Source of the DNA: Pseudolactococcus insecticola
GTDB taxonomy: Bacteria; Bacillota; Bacilli; Lactobacillales; Streptococcaceae
Assembly (NCBI RefSeq): GCF_011170065.1
Contig: NZ_BLLH01000004.1
Coordinates: 62,001-126,000, forward strand
Length of the DNA stretch: 64,000 bases
Reading direction: 5' to 3'
Program-made: the position numbers and the translations under genes
Part shown: positions 45,241-54,949 of the stretch, one piece after another
How positions within the stretch are numbered: position 1 is the stretch's first letter
Layout of the letters: every line of letters starts with the position of its first letter
The notes under the pieces: generated by a model
Database searches by the model: none
The model's input: only the letters and a program-made list of their open reading frames with translations
Told to the model about the DNA's origin: nothing

Positions 45241-45408
45241 TTATTTCGTAACTTTTTTGCCTTTGTAATATCCTTTGAGGGATACACGGTGGCCACGGCT
45301 ATAATCACCAGTAGTTTCGTCGAAAGAAACTGTTGGTGCAGTCATTTTGTAGTGCGTACGACGCTTGTTTTTCTTAGATTTCGATGTGTGACGTGCAGGT
45401 ACTGCCAT
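45241..45408 (-). CDS. rpmF: 50S ribosomal protein L32 (zinc-free form)
   Basis: This 55-residue L32 starts [20 protein letters not shown] and ends [13 protein letters not shown]. It lacks cysteines, as do other streptococcal and lactococcal L32 proteins. The ribosome site AAAGGAG lies ten bases before ATG. It is transcribed with rpmG from TTGATT-17-TAGAAT (45466-45494). Confidence 0.96.
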   Translation of the reverse strand: MAVPARHTSKSKKNKRRTHYKMTAPTVSFDETTGDYSRGHRVSLKGYYKGKKVTK

Positions 45409-45465
45409 TGTCTTAAATCTCCTTTTGTTTTTCTAAATGTTGCCTTGATTTCTCAATACTTATCT

Positions 45466-45494
45466 ATTCTAACAAAGTCTCGCTCAGAAATCAA
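45466..45494 (-). promoter_or_regulatory. rpmF-rpmG promoter
   Basis: Minus strand TTGATT (45489-45494)-17-TAGAAT (45466-45471). Upstream lie TGTCAAGTA-TTTT-TACTTGACA (45502-45523) and the palindrome TGACAC-GAT-GTGTCA (45519-45533), which lack a T-run and may be regulatory. Confidence 0.7.
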
Positions 45495-45545
45495 GCATTT
45501 TTGTCAAGTATTTTTACTTGACACGATGTGTCACATAAAAACGGC

Positions 45546-48212
45546 TTACAAACTTTCAAGTTCCTTGATACGCGCCTGTGTCGTATCATATTTTGCTTGA
45601 TAGTCAGCCTGTTTAGCTTTTTCTTTTTCAACGACCTCGGCTTTGGCATTTGCGACAAATTTTTCATTTGACAGCTTGCGCGATACCATGTCAAGCTCTT
45701 TTTGCCATTTGGCAAGTTCTTTTGTCAGACGTGCCACTTCGTCAGAAATGTTGATCAAGCCTGCAAGCGGCAAGTAGAGTTCTACATTTGACAAAATCGC
45801 CGTCATAGCCTGTGCTGGTGCTGAAATATTCGCTGAGATCTCAAGCGTCTCAGGATTTGTGAAACGTGTCAGATAGTTGGTATTTTCCTTTAGGAAAGCT
45901 TCAATCTCTGCATTTTCAGTCTTGATCAAAATCGGCACGGCCTTACTTGGCGCCGTGTTGACCTCTGCGCGAATGTTTCGGACAGACTTGATGATGTCTT
46001 TTAACACCTCAACGCCGCGTACCGCAGCCTCATCAGTGAAGGCTTCACGCACCTCAGGATAGCTTGCAACAACAATGCTACCTTCAATCAAGCCAAGATT
46101 TTCCGAAATTTCTTCTGTGACAAATGGCATGATTGGGTGGAGCAGGCGCAGGATTTGGTCGAGTACGTAAACAAGCACACTGCGCGTCACGTCCTTTTCA
46201 GCCGCATCTTCGCCATACAAAACTTCCTTGGTCAGCTCGACATACCAGTTGGCAAAGTCTTCCCAGATGAAGTTGTAAAGGCTACGTCCAGCTTCGCCAA
46301 ACTCAAACTTATCAAAGTTTTTCGTCACATTTTCAACCGTCTCGTTGAGTTTCGTCAGAATCCAACGATCAGTTACATTGCCAGCTGTTTTACCTGCTAC
46401 TTTGTCAATGTTTGCTAGGGTTTCTGACGGCGTGAGCGATTCCTTGTTCATAATGATATAGCGAGAAATGTTCCAGATTTTGTTAATGAAATTCCAGGCA
46501 GCATCCATTTTTTCGTATGAAAAACGCACGTCTTGACCTGGCGCGGAACCATTTGACAGGAACCAACGAAGTGCATCAGCGCCATATTTTTCGATGACGT
46601 CCATGGGATCAATACCGTTGCCCAGAGATTTAGACATTTTACGGCCTTCTTCGTCACGAATGAGCCCATGGATCAAGACATTTTCAAATGGCCGCTCGCC
46701 AGTAAATTCAAGGCTTTGGAAGATCATACGGCTCACCCAGAAAAAGATGATGTCGTAGCCTGTCACGAGTGTTGACGTTGGAAAATAACGCTTGAAGTCA
46801 GCTGCTTCTTCGTCAGGCCACCCCATCGTTGAAAACGGCCAGAGCGCTGATGAAAACCAGGTATCAAGCACGTCAGGATCCTGCGTCCAGCCGTCCCCTT
46901 CAGGCGCTGTCATACCAACATACATCTCACCTGATTCGTTGTACCATGCGGGTATTTGGTGTCCCCACCAAAGTTGACGCGAAATCACCCAGTCGTGCAC
47001 ATTTTCCATCCATTGTGTGAATGTATCGTTGAAACGTGGCGGGAAAAATTCGACCTTGTTATCTGTTTTTTGGTTATCAATGGCAGCTTTTGCCAGATCT
47101 TCCATCTTGACAAACCACTGCGTTGACAAGCGTGGCTCAACAACCACACCCGTCCGCTCAGAATGTCCAACTTCATGGCGAATCGGCTCAACTTTGATCA
47201 ATTGACCCAGATTTTTAAGTCCAGCCACAATCTGCTTACGTGCTTCAAAACGATCCAGACCGTTAAATTCACCGCCGACTTCGTTGATTGTGCCGTCATT
47301 GTTCATCATGTTGATCATTGGCAGATTTGCGCCCTTACTGTTGAGGCGCTCAACTACGTCAAAGTCATTTGGATCATGAGCAGGCGTGATTTTAACCACC
47401 CCTGTCCCTTTTTCCATGTCTGCGTGATCATCCGTCAGAACAGGAATTTCACGATTGACAAAAGGCACGATGACGGTTTTTCCGACGATATTTTTATAGC
47501 GATCATCATTTTCATTGACAATGACTGCCACGTCGCCGAGCAATGTTTCAGGACGCGTGGTTGCAATCTCGACCTCGCCTGATCCGTCAGCCAGTTTGTA
47601 GGTCATGTGGTAAAATGCGCCGTCGATCTCTTTGTGAATGACTTCAATATCAGAAAGCGCCGTCATGGCCTTAGGATCCCAGTTGATCAGCTTTTCGCCA
47701 CGGTAAATCCAGCCTTTTTCATAGAGCTTGACAAATACTGTGCGCACGGCTTGGTTGAGGCCTTCGTCAAGCGTGAAACGCTCACGAGAATAGTCCAGAG
47801 ATAGCCCCATCTTTCCCCATTGCGTCTTGATCGTCGCTGCATACTCGTCTTTCCACTCCCAAGCTTTGTCTAGGAATTTTTCGCGTCCCAGATCATAGCG
47901 TGAGATGCCTGACTCTGCTAGACGCGCCTCAACTTTTGCTTGCGTCGCAATCCCCGCGTGGTCCATCCCAGGCAGCCAAAGCGTATCATAGCCTTGCATG
48001 CGCTTTGCACGGATGATAATGTCTTGCAACGTCGTGTCCCAGGCATGTCCTAGATGGAGCTTGCCTGTAACGTTTGGCGGTGGGATGACGATGCTGTAAG
48101 GCGCTGCATCTGGATTGGCAGACGGCGTGAAAACGCCAGCAGCAAGCCATTTTTCATAGCGTCCTGCTTCTACTTCTGTTGGGTTAAATTTTGTTGAGAG
48201 TTCTTTTGTCAT
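45546..48212 (-). CDS. valS: Valyl-tRNA synthetase
   Basis: ValS charges tRNA-Val. The 888-residue class I enzyme has [17 protein letters not shown] (HIGH, near residue 46), the editing domain [13 protein letters not shown] near 217, and KMSKSLGNG (near 528), plus a C-terminal coiled coil [20 protein letters not shown] that binds tRNA. It lies 103 bases after a small membrane-protein gene that follows a Val-type T-box leader. A weak internal promoter is possible, but none with good spacing is seen. Confidence 0.97.
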   Translation of the reverse strand: MTKELSTKFNPTEVEAGRYEKWLAAGVFTPSANPDAAPYSIVIPPPNVTGKLHLGHAWDTTLQDIIIRAKRMQGYDTLWLPGMDHAGIATQAKVEARLAESGISRYDLGREKFLDKAWEWKDEYAATIKTQWGKMGLSLDYSRERFTLDEGLNQAVRTVFVKLYEKGWIYRGEKLINWDPKAMTALSDIEVIHKEIDGAFYHMTYKLADGSGEVEIATTRPETLLGDVAVIVNENDDRYKNIVGKTVIVPFVNREIPVLTDDHADMEKGTGVVKITPAHDPNDFDVVERLNSKGANLPMINMMNNDGTINEVGGEFNGLDRFEARKQIVAGLKNLGQLIKVEPIRHEVGHSERTGVVVEPRLSTQWFVKMEDLAKAAIDNQKTDNKVEFFPPRFNDTFTQWMENVHDWVISRQLWWGHQIPAWYNESGEMYVGMTAPEGDGWTQDPDVLDTWFSSALWPFSTMGWPDEEAADFKRYFPTSTLVTGYDIIFFWVSRMIFQSLEFTGERPFENVLIHGLIRDEEGRKMSKSLGNGIDPMDVIEKYGADALRWFLSNGSAPGQDVRFSYEKMDAAWNFINKIWNISRYIIMNKESLTPSETLANIDKVAGKTAGNVTDRWILTKLNETVENVTKNFDKFEFGEAGRSLYNFIWEDFANWYVELTKEVLYGEDAAEKDVTRSVLVYVLDQILRLLHPIMPFVTEEISENLGLIEGSIVVASYPEVREAFTDEAAVRGVEVLKDIIKSVRNIRAEVNTAPSKAVPILIKTENAEIEAFLKENTNYLTRFTNPETLEISANISAPAQAMTAILSNVELYLPLAGLINISDEVARLTKELAKWQKELDMVSRKLSNEKFVANAKAEVVEKEKAKQADYQAKYDTTQARIKELESL

Positions 48213-48315
48213 GTTTTATTGCTCCTTATTATGTGTGGTAACGAAAAACGATAGCCATTTTTCATGTGTTTATTAGTTCAACATAGTACTACTTTTTCTT
48301 TTACAACTCATTTCT

Positions 48316-48678
48316 CTAATCCCCATCAACACGCGCCTTCACCTTCAACCCATCAATTTTGGCATGTAGTTTTGCGATTTCTTGCATGAGTTCGTTTTGG
48401 TGTTTCTTTTGTCTCGCGTGAATGCTTGCGCTGGTGCCTGCTGCGATGGACGCACCAAGCGCCGAGAGAACATTGGTATAATTACCCAATATCAGCTGAG
48501 CGTTGGCTGACGGGGCGAGAAATTTCAGCTGCGACAGTAACCCCAACCCGCCAAAAATAACGAGGTAAATAAACAAAAAGAGATAGATATACAGCGAGAC
48601 GGTACTGCTTAGCGCCGTTGGGATAAATGATAAGATTTTCCTCATTTTTGACGTGTGTGCTTGTGATTCATCTGCCAT
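48316..48678 (-). CDS. Small membrane protein in the valS T-box operon
   Basis: I do not recognise this 120-residue protein. It has a basic N-terminus, a long hydrophobic stretch (VSLYIYLFLFIYLVIFGGLG near residue 27), a second hydrophobic region near residue 70, and a charged C-terminal helix (HQNELMQEIAKLHAKIDGLK). It lies 18 bases after the T-box terminator with a good AGAAGGAG site, so its expression rises with uncharged tRNA-Val. Proteins placed between a T-box and valS are unusual. Confidence 0.75.
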   Translation of the reverse strand: MADESQAHTSKMRKILSFIPTALSSTVSLYIYLFLFIYLVIFGGLGLLSQLKFLAPSANAQLILGNYTNVLSALGASIAAGTSASIHARQKKHQNELMQEIAKLHAKIDGLKVKARVDGD

Positions 48679-48695
48679 ATTTGTCTCCTTCTAAC

Positions 48696-48893
48696 AAAAA
48701 AAGCGTCCCAAATCTCTACAGATTAGGACGCTTTCACGTGGTACCACCTAAATTGCCTGCCAATCCAGCAAGCCACTCAATTTTTATCTCATTTGCCAAA
48801 AAGCAACAGTGACACAGGCGATTGCGAGATTTTCAGCTACCTCTCGCTCTCTTGGCTAAAATCGCGTATTTCTGCCACACTCTCTTTGTTTGA
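48696..48893 (-). promoter_or_regulatory. T-box riboswitch leader (Val type)
   Basis: The leader contains the T-box core GGTGGTACCACG (48737-48748), an antiterminator and a strong terminator (GCGTCC/GGACGC with seven Ts, 48696-48733). The stem I region has AGAGAG and GGTAGCTGAAAA, typical of T-boxes. A GTC in the expected specifier place (48811-48813) reads valine. Uncharged tRNA binding stabilises the antiterminator. The promoter is TTGACG-17-TAGAAT (48898-48926). Confidence 0.9.
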
Positions 48894-48942
48894 CTATATT
48901 CTACCAAATTACGGACTTGACGTCAAATCGCCTTCCCTAACG

Positions 48943-49242
48943 TCAGAATGGTAAACCTTTTGTGAATTTACCCATTTTTTGCTCAGTTGTTTTGTCAATC
49001 TCAACAAGTGCGGCATTCACGGCTTGGGCAATCATGTCTGACAAGGTTTCCTTGTCCTCAGGATCAATCAGATCTGTTGCGATGTCGATAGTTGTCAGTT
49101 TGCGATCGCCAGTAAATGCGACTTTGACCAAATCTTGTGCAGAAGTCCCATAAAATGTTGTTGACTCAATCTCAGCCTGTGCAACTTTCATATTTTTTTG
49201 TAAATCTTGGGCTTGTTTCATCATTTTTTGCATGTTCATCAT
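48943..49242 (-). CDS. YbaB/EbfC family nucleoid-associated protein
   Basis: YbaB proteins bind DNA as dimers and help shape the nucleoid. The 99-residue protein begins MMNMQKMMKQAQDLQKNMKV and ends VNAALVEIDKTTEQKMGKFT, matching the family. The start at 49242 agrees with homologues; a TTG start at 49251 nearer the AGGAG site cannot be excluded. It lies between the tRNA-Leu gene and the T-box promoter. Confidence 0.93.
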   Translation of the reverse strand: MMNMQKMMKQAQDLQKNMKVAQAEIESTTFYGTSAQDLVKVAFTGDRKLTTIDIATDLIDPEDKETLSDMIAQAVNAALVEIDKTTEQKMGKFTKGLPF

Positions 49243-49272
49243 AGTAATCAAAAATCTCCTAATTTTTATAAT

Positions 49273-49298
49273 AAAAAAACCGAGCGCATGGCTCGGCG
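49273..49298 (-). terminator. Terminator after tRNA-Leu
   Basis: On the minus strand CCGAGC and GCTCGG pair around CATGC and are followed by TTTTTTT. Confidence 0.88.
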
Positions 49299-49303
49299 AT
49301 TAG

Positions 49304-49389
49304 TGCGGAGAAAGGGACTTGAACCCTCACCAGGAAAATTCCCGACAGGATCCTTAATCCTGCGCGTCTGCCAATTCCGCCATCTCCGC
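49304..49389 (-). tRNA. tRNA-Leu (anticodon AAG)
   Basis: On the minus strand the 86-base gene opens GCGGAGA and closes TCTCCGCA, with a long variable arm. The anticodon stem CAGGA/TCCTG encloses TTAAGGA, giving anticodon AAG for CUU codons, and GGTTCAAGTCC is the T-loop. CCA is not encoded. The gene stands alone with its own terminator. Confidence 0.93.
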
Positions 49390-49489
49390 GAAACAGTACT
49401 CTCCTAGTATATCAAAGTAGCCGTTTTTCGTCAATAGAAAATATGACTTTTCTTGAAAAAATTTTGCGATTAGCAATTAAGCTCTAATC

Positions 49490-49741
49490 TCAATACTGAA
49501 TCTGATCAAAAAGCCCATCAGGTAAATCATGGAAGCCTTTGCCAGCTTTGTAGTTGTCAAATTTGCCAGCTAAAAACTGGTAGGCATCGAGTCTACTTTC
49601 ATAGCGAATGACTGCGTCCACTGCACGTGCATCGCCCGCATCCGCCTCTTCTTGTGCTGCTGCCATTGCCATCTGGTGAACGGAGATTTGCGTTGCAACC
49701 CACTCGTCAAAGTCCTTTAAAAATTCTTGTTCGTATGTCAT
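49490..49741 (-). CDS. DUF1912 family protein
   Basis: This 83-residue protein belongs to a family found in Streptococcaceae with no known role. It begins MTYEQEFLKDFDEWVATQIS and ends with the hallmark YQFLAGKFDNYKAGKGFHDL. It is soluble and helical. It follows a GNAT gene with no gap (stop and start adjoin at 49741/49742). Confidence 0.88.
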   Translation of the reverse strand: MTYEQEFLKDFDEWVATQISVHQMAMAAAQEEADAGDARAVDAVIRYESRLDAYQFLAGKFDNYKAGKGFHDLPDGLFDQIQY

Positions 49742-50251
49742 TTACTTGTCTTCCTTTACTATTTTTTGATAGGCGTAGCGTGGGCCTTCATACTGGACAG
49801 TGCCCCGCTTTTCAAAGCCTAGTTTTGTCAAGATATGCTGCATGATCTGATTTTCCGGATGCGTGTCGCAACGAAAGTCGGTGTAGTCTGAAAACGTCGT
49901 CATAATCTCTTCGAAAATCGCCTGCCCTAGCTTTTGTCCCCTGTAAGCACTTGAGACGGCAGTCCTGTGAATCATGACATAGTCCAGATTGTCATTGAGC
50001 CAATAACCGTCAGAAATGTCGCTATAAATCTTGTCAAATCCCGTCAGAACAGCTGCATAGCCTGCAATCTGACCGCTATTTTCATGGATCAAAACATAGC
50101 CGACTTGCGCCGTGATGTCCGCTGCAATGTCTGATTGTGCTGGATAGGCGTTTTGCCACTGGTCAATGCCTTGTGCGCCCAGAAAATCACGCGCCTGCGC
50201 AATAATCGCCATAATCTCAGGCAGGTCCGACACCTGCGCCTGCCGCATCAT
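49742..50251 (-). CDS. GNAT family N-acetyltransferase
   Basis: This 169-residue acetyltransferase has an unknown substrate. The acetyl-CoA motif [20 protein letters not shown] lies near residue 95 and the C-terminal part [17 protein letters not shown] near residue 141. Its start overlaps the end of the rRNA methyltransferase gene by four bases, suggesting an operon of methyltransferase, GNAT and DUF1912. Confidence 0.87.
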   Translation of the reverse strand: MMRQAQVSDLPEIMAIIAQARDFLGAQGIDQWQNAYPAQSDIAADITAQVGYVLIHENSGQIAGYAAVLTGFDKIYSDISDGYWLNDNLDYVMIHRTAVSSAYRGQKLGQAIFEEIMTTFSDYTDFRCDTHPENQIMQHILTKLGFEKRGTVQYEGPRYAYQKIVKEDK

Positions 50252-51591
50252 TTGCGCACCAACTTCACGACGGCCTCCGTACGCGCGGTGTGCGGAAACA
50301 TGTCGACTGACTGGATGTACTTGACGTCATAGACTTGCGCGAGCTTGACCAAATCACGTGCCAGCGTTGAAACATTGCAGGAAACATAGACCATTTTCGC
50401 TGGTTTTGTCGCGACAATGGTGTCCAGCAGTTTGTCGTCCAGCCCCGTTCTTGGCGGATCGACAATCAGCGCTGTGGCTTTGAAACCGTCTGCTACCCAC
50501 TGCGGGATCAGGCTTTCAGCCGTCCCCACCTCGTAAATGCCACCAGGGACATTGACACGCGCATCATCAATCGACTCAGGAATCACATCCATTCCACGAA
50601 TGCTGCGCACCTTGCCCAGAAACGCCCGGCCAATCGTCCCAGTCCCAGAATAAGCATCAATCAAGTCGTCATCAAGCCTTGCGTCCATGGCCTTAACTGC
50701 CTCAGTATACAAAGTATTTGTCTGCTCAGGATTGAGCTGGTAGAAAGCGCGCGGGCTCAGCTCAAACGTGTAGTCCAAAACGCCCTCTAAAATCGCACGC
50801 TCGCCCCATAAAATCTCGGTCTCTGACGTGTTGCTATAAATCTCAGACGTATTTTTACGGTTAATATTCAGCGCAACCGTTTTTATCTCTGGAAATTTCT
50901 CAGTCAAACTCGCAATTGTGCGTGTCAACTCAACACGTTCTGACGAGATAAAAATAATCTGAACCTGCCCCGTCTGATGCGCACGACGCACCATAACTGT
51001 TCTTATGCCGTCAAATTTGCGTTCATTGTAGATCGGAATCCGGTGAAATGTTAGCAACTCTGTGATTTCTGTGATGATTGCCTGCGTTGTTTCATCTTGG
51101 GCGAGACAATTTTTTATCTCGACTAGACGATGTGAATTTTCAGCAAACAGACCAGCACGTACTTTTTCGCCTAAAAAGCGTGTCTGAAACTGCAACTTCG
51201 CCCGATAATGCTCCGGATTTTTCATGCCAATTGTTTTTCTAACTTCGTAGGTTTCAAAGCCTTCAGGTCTAAATTTTTTCAGGGCTTGGCGCAGCAAATC
51301 CTGCTTAAAAAGCAGCTGTTGCGGATAGGCCAGATGCATGATTTGACAACCCCCACATTGCTTGTAAATCTCACACATCGGCACGACACGGTGGGGTGAT
51401 TTTTTATTGAGTTTCAGCACTTTTGCCGTGGCAAAATTCGGCGCCAAGCTCGTAATTTCGGCGTAGACGTCCTCGCCTTTGAGCGCGCCCGTTACAAAAA
51501 CAGTCGTTCCTTTGAAGTTTCCGACGCCCTCGCCATTGATACCGATTTTTTTGATTTTCAGCGGAATTTTCTGCTTGATTTTAAGAGTCAT
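50248..51591 (-). CDS. 23S rRNA (uracil-5-)-methyltransferase RumA family
   Basis: This TRAM-containing enzyme methylates uracil in 23S rRNA (U747 or U1939 type). The 447-residue protein has an N-terminal TRAM domain, an iron-sulfur-type cysteine set ([14 protein letters not shown], near residue 74), and the SAM motif [14 protein letters not shown] near residue 313. The catalytic cysteine lies in [13 protein letters not shown] near residue 402. It is divergent from recX with a 29-base gap. Which uracil it modifies cannot be told from sequence alone. Confidence 0.93.
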   Translation of the reverse strand: MTLKIKQKIPLKIKKIGINGEGVGNFKGTTVFVTGALKGEDVYAEITSLAPNFATAKVLKLNKKSPHRVVPMCEIYKQCGGCQIMHLAYPQQLLFKQDLLRQALKKFRPEGFETYEVRKTIGMKNPEHYRAKLQFQTRFLGEKVRAGLFAENSHRLVEIKNCLAQDETTQAIITEITELLTFHRIPIYNERKFDGIRTVMVRRAHQTGQVQIIFISSERVELTRTIASLTEKFPEIKTVALNINRKNTSEIYSNTSETEILWGERAILEGVLDYTFELSPRAFYQLNPEQTNTLYTEAVKAMDARLDDDLIDAYSGTGTIGRAFLGKVRSIRGMDVIPESIDDARVNVPGGIYEVGTAESLIPQWVADGFKATALIVDPPRTGLDDKLLDTIVATKPAKMVYVSCNVSTLARDLVKLAQVYDVKYIQSVDMFPHTARTEAVVKLVRK

Positions 51592-51593
51592 AT

Positions 51594-51622
51594 GTTACAT
51601 TTTACCATTTTTTACGTATAAT
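51594..51622 (+). promoter_or_regulatory. recX promoter (leaderless)
   Basis: GTTACA (51594-51599)-17-TATAAT (51617-51622). ATG 51630 lies seven bases after the -10 box, so transcription should start at or one base before the codon; GAGG at 51623-51626 is too close to act as a normal site. Confidence 0.62.
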
Positions 51623-51629
51623 GAGGTAT

Positions 51630-52424
51630 ATGGCTAAAATAATTTTACTAGAAAAAAAGAAACGTTTATACAAAGTTGGCTTTGATAATGACCGCACGAT
51701 ATATGTGACAGAAGACACCATTGTCAAATTTTTTCTATCAAAAGGGGCAGCGTTTGATGACGCAGAAATTTCTGAAATCTCAGAATTTGCGGCCTTTTCT
51801 CGTGGGAAAAATCTGGGCTTGTACTATATTTCTTTTAAACAGCGCACCAAAAACGAAGTCATTCGGTATTTGATTGATCATGAGATTCCAAATGCTCAGA
51901 TTGCGCGAATCATCGACGAATTAGAAAGCACTCGCTTCATTGACGACGAGGCCTATGCTGAGTCTTTTATCCGTGGCAAGATTCTTGGCAAGTCGTCTGG
52001 ACCTTATAAAATCCGTCAGAAACTGAGCGAAAAAGGACTTGACAAGGCGCTTATCAGTGAAAAATTGGACGAACTTTATGACGAGGAAACGCAGGTGGAT
52101 GTCGCCTACCATCTGGCTGAAAAACTCGTCATGAGCAAGTACAGTCGCTTGCCACTCAAGGCACTCAAGCTCAAAATCACGACCAATCTGACCAGCAAAG
52201 GCTTTTCCTATGACATCAGCAGGCTTGCAATCGAGCAGTTAGAACTCGAATCTGACGAGGAAAATGAATCCGAACTGCTGCAAAAAGAACTCGAAAAGCT
52301 CCTTCGCAAGTACAGCCGCAACTATGACGGCTACGACCTCAAACAACGTGTGACAAATGCGCTCGCACGTAAAGGATTTGACTTTGACGTCATCAACCGC
52401 GAGCTCAGAGAGATTGATTTTTAG
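51630..52424 (+). CDS. recX: Recombination regulator RecX
   Basis: RecX binds RecA filaments and limits recombination. The 264-residue protein has repeated helical modules, for example QRTKNEVIRYLIDHEIPNAQ near residue 71 and RQKLSEKGLDKALISEKLDE near residue 130. It is on the long side, as usual in Lactobacillales. ATG 51630 is chosen because the frame's earlier ATG at 51621 lies inside the -10 box. Its stop overlaps that of rsuA in convergent orientation. Confidence 0.92.
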   Translation: MAKIILLEKKKRLYKVGFDNDRTIYVTEDTIVKFFLSKGAAFDDAEISEISEFAAFSRGKNLGLYYISFKQRTKNEVIRYLIDHEIPNAQIARIIDELESTRFIDDEAYAESFIRGKILGKSSGPYKIRQKLSEKGLDKALISEKLDELYDEETQVDVAYHLAEKLVMSKYSRLPLKALKLKITTNLTSKGFSYDISRLAIEQLELESDEENESELLQKELEKLLRKYSRNYDGYDLKQRVTNALARKGFDFDVINRELREIDF

Positions 52425-53128
52425 TTAAAAAATGGTGCAAGACTTCTGATTTCTGAGCTCGTCAGATTACGATATTGGCCAGCAGAAAGCGTTTCATCTA
52501 GCTCAATTGGCCCGATCTTTTGACGTGTCAAACGCGCAACTAACTTTCCTGTACTCAGAAACATTTTCCGGATCTGACGGTTCTTACCCTCAATAATCGT
52601 GACACGTGCGCGATGTTCTGACAGGATGACAAGCTCTGACGGGGCAAGCGCCACATTGCCATCAATCACAAGGCCTTGTTTGAACGCTGTAACGTCATCT
52701 GCTGACAGTGACTCTTTCGTCTCGACTTCGTAGACTTTTGTAACATGCGCCTCGGGCTTTGTGAGATTTCTTGCGAGTTTACCATTATCCGTCAAAAGTA
52801 ACAAGCCTTCAGACAAGAAATCCAGCCGCCCGATGATGGCAAGTCCTTTCTTATCCACGCTATCTGGCAATAGATCCAGCACCGTTTTCAAGTGTGCATC
52901 TTTATTTGCTGACAGGATTCTGACAGGCTTATTCAGCATGAGGTAGCGGTGTGGCGGGAAGGTGATTGTTTTCCCATCTAGTGTCAACTGATTCACTGCA
53001 GCGTCCAGCTGAAAATTCAGTGCCCGAACGACTTTACCATCGACCGTCACCCGATCTGCACGTAGGTATTTTTTTACGTCAGACTTTTCAAGGGCACCAT
53101 AAGTCACTAAAATTTCATCAATTCGCAT
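52421..53128 (-). CDS. rsuA: 16S rRNA pseudouridine synthase RsuA family
   Basis: This is an S4-domain pseudouridine synthase acting on 16S rRNA (position 516 type). The 235-residue protein has an N-terminal S4 domain, the catalytic segment GRLDFLSEGLLLLTDNG near residue 100, and EGKNRQIRKMF near residue 180. The stop overlaps the recX stop by four bases. It lies alone on its strand. Confidence 0.9.
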   Translation of the reverse strand: MRIDEILVTYGALEKSDVKKYLRADRVTVDGKVVRALNFQLDAAVNQLTLDGKTITFPPHRYLMLNKPVRILSANKDAHLKTVLDLLPDSVDKKGLAIIGRLDFLSEGLLLLTDNGKLARNLTKPEAHVTKVYEVETKESLSADDVTAFKQGLVIDGNVALAPSELVILSEHRARVTIIEGKNRQIRKMFLSTGKLVARLTRQKIGPIELDETLSAGQYRNLTSSEIRSLAPFFN

Positions 53129-53247
53129 ATTTACGTTCCTATTTCTTGACCTTTTTTGACTTTTAAAATATAATCTAATTATACAAGATTTTATAGACTT
53201 TTGATAAAATTTTTATTTCCCAAGAAAAGATAAAGCGAGGTAAATCT

Positions 53248-53559
53248 ATGGCTTTTACAAATACAATCGCGCGTTATGCGAGTTTCGGCACCATTCAAAC
53301 CATACCAGGCGAGATTATTGACAGTTTTTGGATGATCATCGACAATAATCTCAAAGGTGTTTTCGTATTGGAGCCGATGATTAACTTTGAGCTGATGAAC
53401 AATGATGGCTCCCTGTCTATCCGTTTTTCACAGGACGACGACCCTGATACTGCCATCGTGATTGATTTCAACTACGAGTTTGACAGCAGCTGGCCGACAC
53501 TTTTTCACGCCGTGGATAACATGGGCCGTGAAACAATCATGACACCAATGGAAGTCTAA
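53248..53559 (+). CDS. DUF960 family protein
   Basis: This 103-residue soluble protein of unknown role belongs to the DUF960 family common in Lactobacillales. It begins MAFTNTIARYASFGTIQTIP and has the conserved GEIIDSFWMIIDNNLKGVF. A strong AAGCGAGG site precedes ATG. It ends in its own terminator before rpsR, on the opposite strand. Confidence 0.88.
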   Translation: MAFTNTIARYASFGTIQTIPGEIIDSFWMIIDNNLKGVFVLEPMINFELMNNDGSLSIRFSQDDDPDTAIVIDFNYEFDSSWPTLFHAVDNMGRETIMTPMEV

Positions 53560-53561
53560 GC

Positions 53562-53589
53562 AAAAACTGGCGATGTCGTCAGTTTTTTT
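53562..53589 (+). terminator. Terminator after the DUF960 gene
   Basis: AAACTGGCGA and TCGTCAGTTT pair with a bulge, followed by a T-run. Confidence 0.75.
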
Positions 53590-53630
53590 GTATACAAAAA
53601 CAGACACCCGAGAGTATCTGTCACTTTGTC

Positions 53631-53876
53631 TTATTCAGAATCATTTGCTACGAATGGTAGCAAAGCCATGATACGTGCGCGTTTGATCGCTGTTACCACT
53701 TTACGTTGGTTTTTAGCTGATGTACCAGTCACGCGACGTGGCAAAATTTTACCACGTTCAGAGATGAAACGTTTCAAAAGCTCAGTGTCTTTGTAGTCGA
53801 CGTTTTCGATTTTGTTAGCTGCGATAAAGTCAACTTTTTTGCGGCGTTTGAAGCCACCACGACGTTGTTGTGCCAT
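53631..53876 (-). CDS. rpsR: 30S ribosomal protein S18
   Basis: S18 binds with S6 on the platform of the small subunit. The 81-residue protein begins [20 protein letters not shown] and ends [14 protein letters not shown], as in other Firmicutes. It is the last gene of the rpsF-ssb-rpsR operon, 50 bases after ssb, with AAGGAG ahead of ATG. Confidence 0.97.
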   Translation of the reverse strand: MAQQRRGGFKRRKKVDFIAANKIENVDYKDTELLKRFISERGKILPRRVTGTSAKNQRKVVTAIKRARIMALLPFVANDSE

Positions 53877-53926
53877 GTTATTTCTCCTTATATTATTCTG
53901 TTTTGGCGCGAGGCGCCTTCATGTGA

Positions 53927-54439
53927 TTAAAAGGGCAGATCATCATCGCTCAGGTTCATAGGTGTGCCCCCAGAAAACGGATCGCTATCGCGACCGAAAT
54001 CGGGTGTACTTGCTGAACTCTGAGTTTGTGACGGCTGATTGCCACCGAAGTTTGAAGTGTTAGGTTGAGACGGTGTAGGTGTATAGCCTCCACCAGTTTG
54101 ACCGCCACCATCACGCGCTGCACGACTTTCAAGCATTTGGAAATTATCAGCAACAACCTCTGTCACGTAAACACGTTGACCTTGGGTATTCTCATAATTA
54201 CGCGTTTGGATGCGCCCGGTAATCCCTAGAAGCGCACCTTTTTTTGCCCAATTTGCTAGATTTTCTGCAGACTGACGCCAGATGACAACGTTTATAAAAT
54301 CCGCCTCGCGCTCACCATTCGCATTTTTGAATTGACGATTTACCGCAAGGGTAAATGTCGCAACTGCTTGGTTTTGCGGTGTATAGCGAAGTTCAACGTC
54401 TTTAGTCAAACGACCCACTAAAACAACATTATTAATCAT
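53927..54439 (-). CDS. ssb: Single-stranded DNA-binding protein
   Basis: SSB coats single-stranded DNA in replication and repair. The 170-residue protein has an OB fold starting [20 protein letters not shown], a flexible glycine-, glutamine- and serine-rich linker from about residue 110, and the acidic tip DDDLPF that recruits partner proteins. It is the middle gene of rpsF-ssb-rpsR. Confidence 0.97.
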   Translation of the reverse strand: MINNVVLVGRLTKDVELRYTPQNQAVATFTLAVNRQFKNANGEREADFINVVIWRQSAENLANWAKKGALLGITGRIQTRNYENTQGQRVYVTEVVADNFQMLESRAARDGGGQTGGGYTPTPSQPNTSNFGGNQPSQTQSSASTPDFGRDSDPFSGGTPMNLSDDDLPF

Positions 54440-54490
54440 GTTTAGTCCTTCCTGATTACTGTAAGTTAAGCATTAGCGCTAAGCGGCTAA

Positions 54491-54784
54491 TTAAGCTTCT
54501 ACTTTAGTAATCATGTGACGCAAGATGTCGTCGTTGATTTTTGCAAGACGGTCGAACTCGCTTGTTGCAGCTGAAGCAGGGTCTGCTTCAAGTGTGACAA
54601 GACGGTACAAACCTTCACGAAAATCGTTGATTTCATACGCAAGACGACGTTTTTCCCAATCTTTTGATTCAGAAATAGTAGCACCATTTTCTGTCAAAAT
54701 ACCGTCAAAACGCTCAACAAGCGCTGCTTTCGCATCTTCGTCAATGTTCGGACGAATAATGTAGAGAATTTCGTACTTAGTCAT
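54491..54784 (-). CDS. rpsF: 30S ribosomal protein S6
   Basis: The 97-residue S6 begins [20 protein letters not shown] and carries [20 protein letters not shown] near residue 41. It opens the rpsF-ssb-rpsR operon. Two leader hairpins and a TTGCAA-18-TATAAT promoter precede it; S6-S18 feedback on such leaders is known. Confidence 0.97.
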   Translation of the reverse strand: MTKYEILYIIRPNIDEDAKAALVERFDGILTENGATISESKDWEKRRLAYEINDFREGLYRLVTLEADPASAATSEFDRLAKINDDILRHMITKVEA

Positions 54785-54810
54785 TGATGTTTCCTCCTTT
54801 TGGTCTAATG

Positions 54811-54848
54811 ACCCGAGCCGATTGCTCGGGTAAGTGAGGGATACTCAC
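54811..54848 (-). promoter_or_regulatory. rpsF leader hairpins (candidate S6-S18 site)
   Basis: The leader holds ACCCGAG/CTCGGGT (54811-54831) and GTGAG/CTCAC (54834-54848) stems before the ribosome site. S6-S18 complexes are known to bind rpsF leaders in many bacteria. The exact motif was not verified here. Confidence 0.5.
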
Positions 54849-54856
54849 AAGATATT

Positions 54857-54886
54857 ATTATACCACAACTTTCAGTTATTTTGCAA
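54857..54886 (-). promoter_or_regulatory. rpsF operon promoter
   Basis: Minus strand TTGCAA (54881-54886)-18-TATAAT (54857-54862). Confidence 0.8.
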
Positions 54887-54903
54887 GCTTTTAACATTTC
54901 CAA

Positions 54904-54940
54904 TAAAAAATACCTCAAGAAAGCTCCTGAGACATTTTTT
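54904..54940 (-). terminator. Terminator after uppP
   Basis: On the minus strand CTCAGGA and TCTTGAG pair around GCTT, followed by a T-rich run. Confidence 0.8.
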
Positions 54941-54949
54941 GCTATATCA

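Noticed and set aside
45502-45533. Inverted repeats after valS taken as a terminator
   Set aside because: There is no T-run on the minus strand after the stems; they more likely affect the rpmF promoter.
49307-49407. Plus-strand frame over the tRNA-Leu region (RRKGLEPSPGKFPTGS type)
   Set aside because: This is the translation of the tRNA gene, a well-known false gene.
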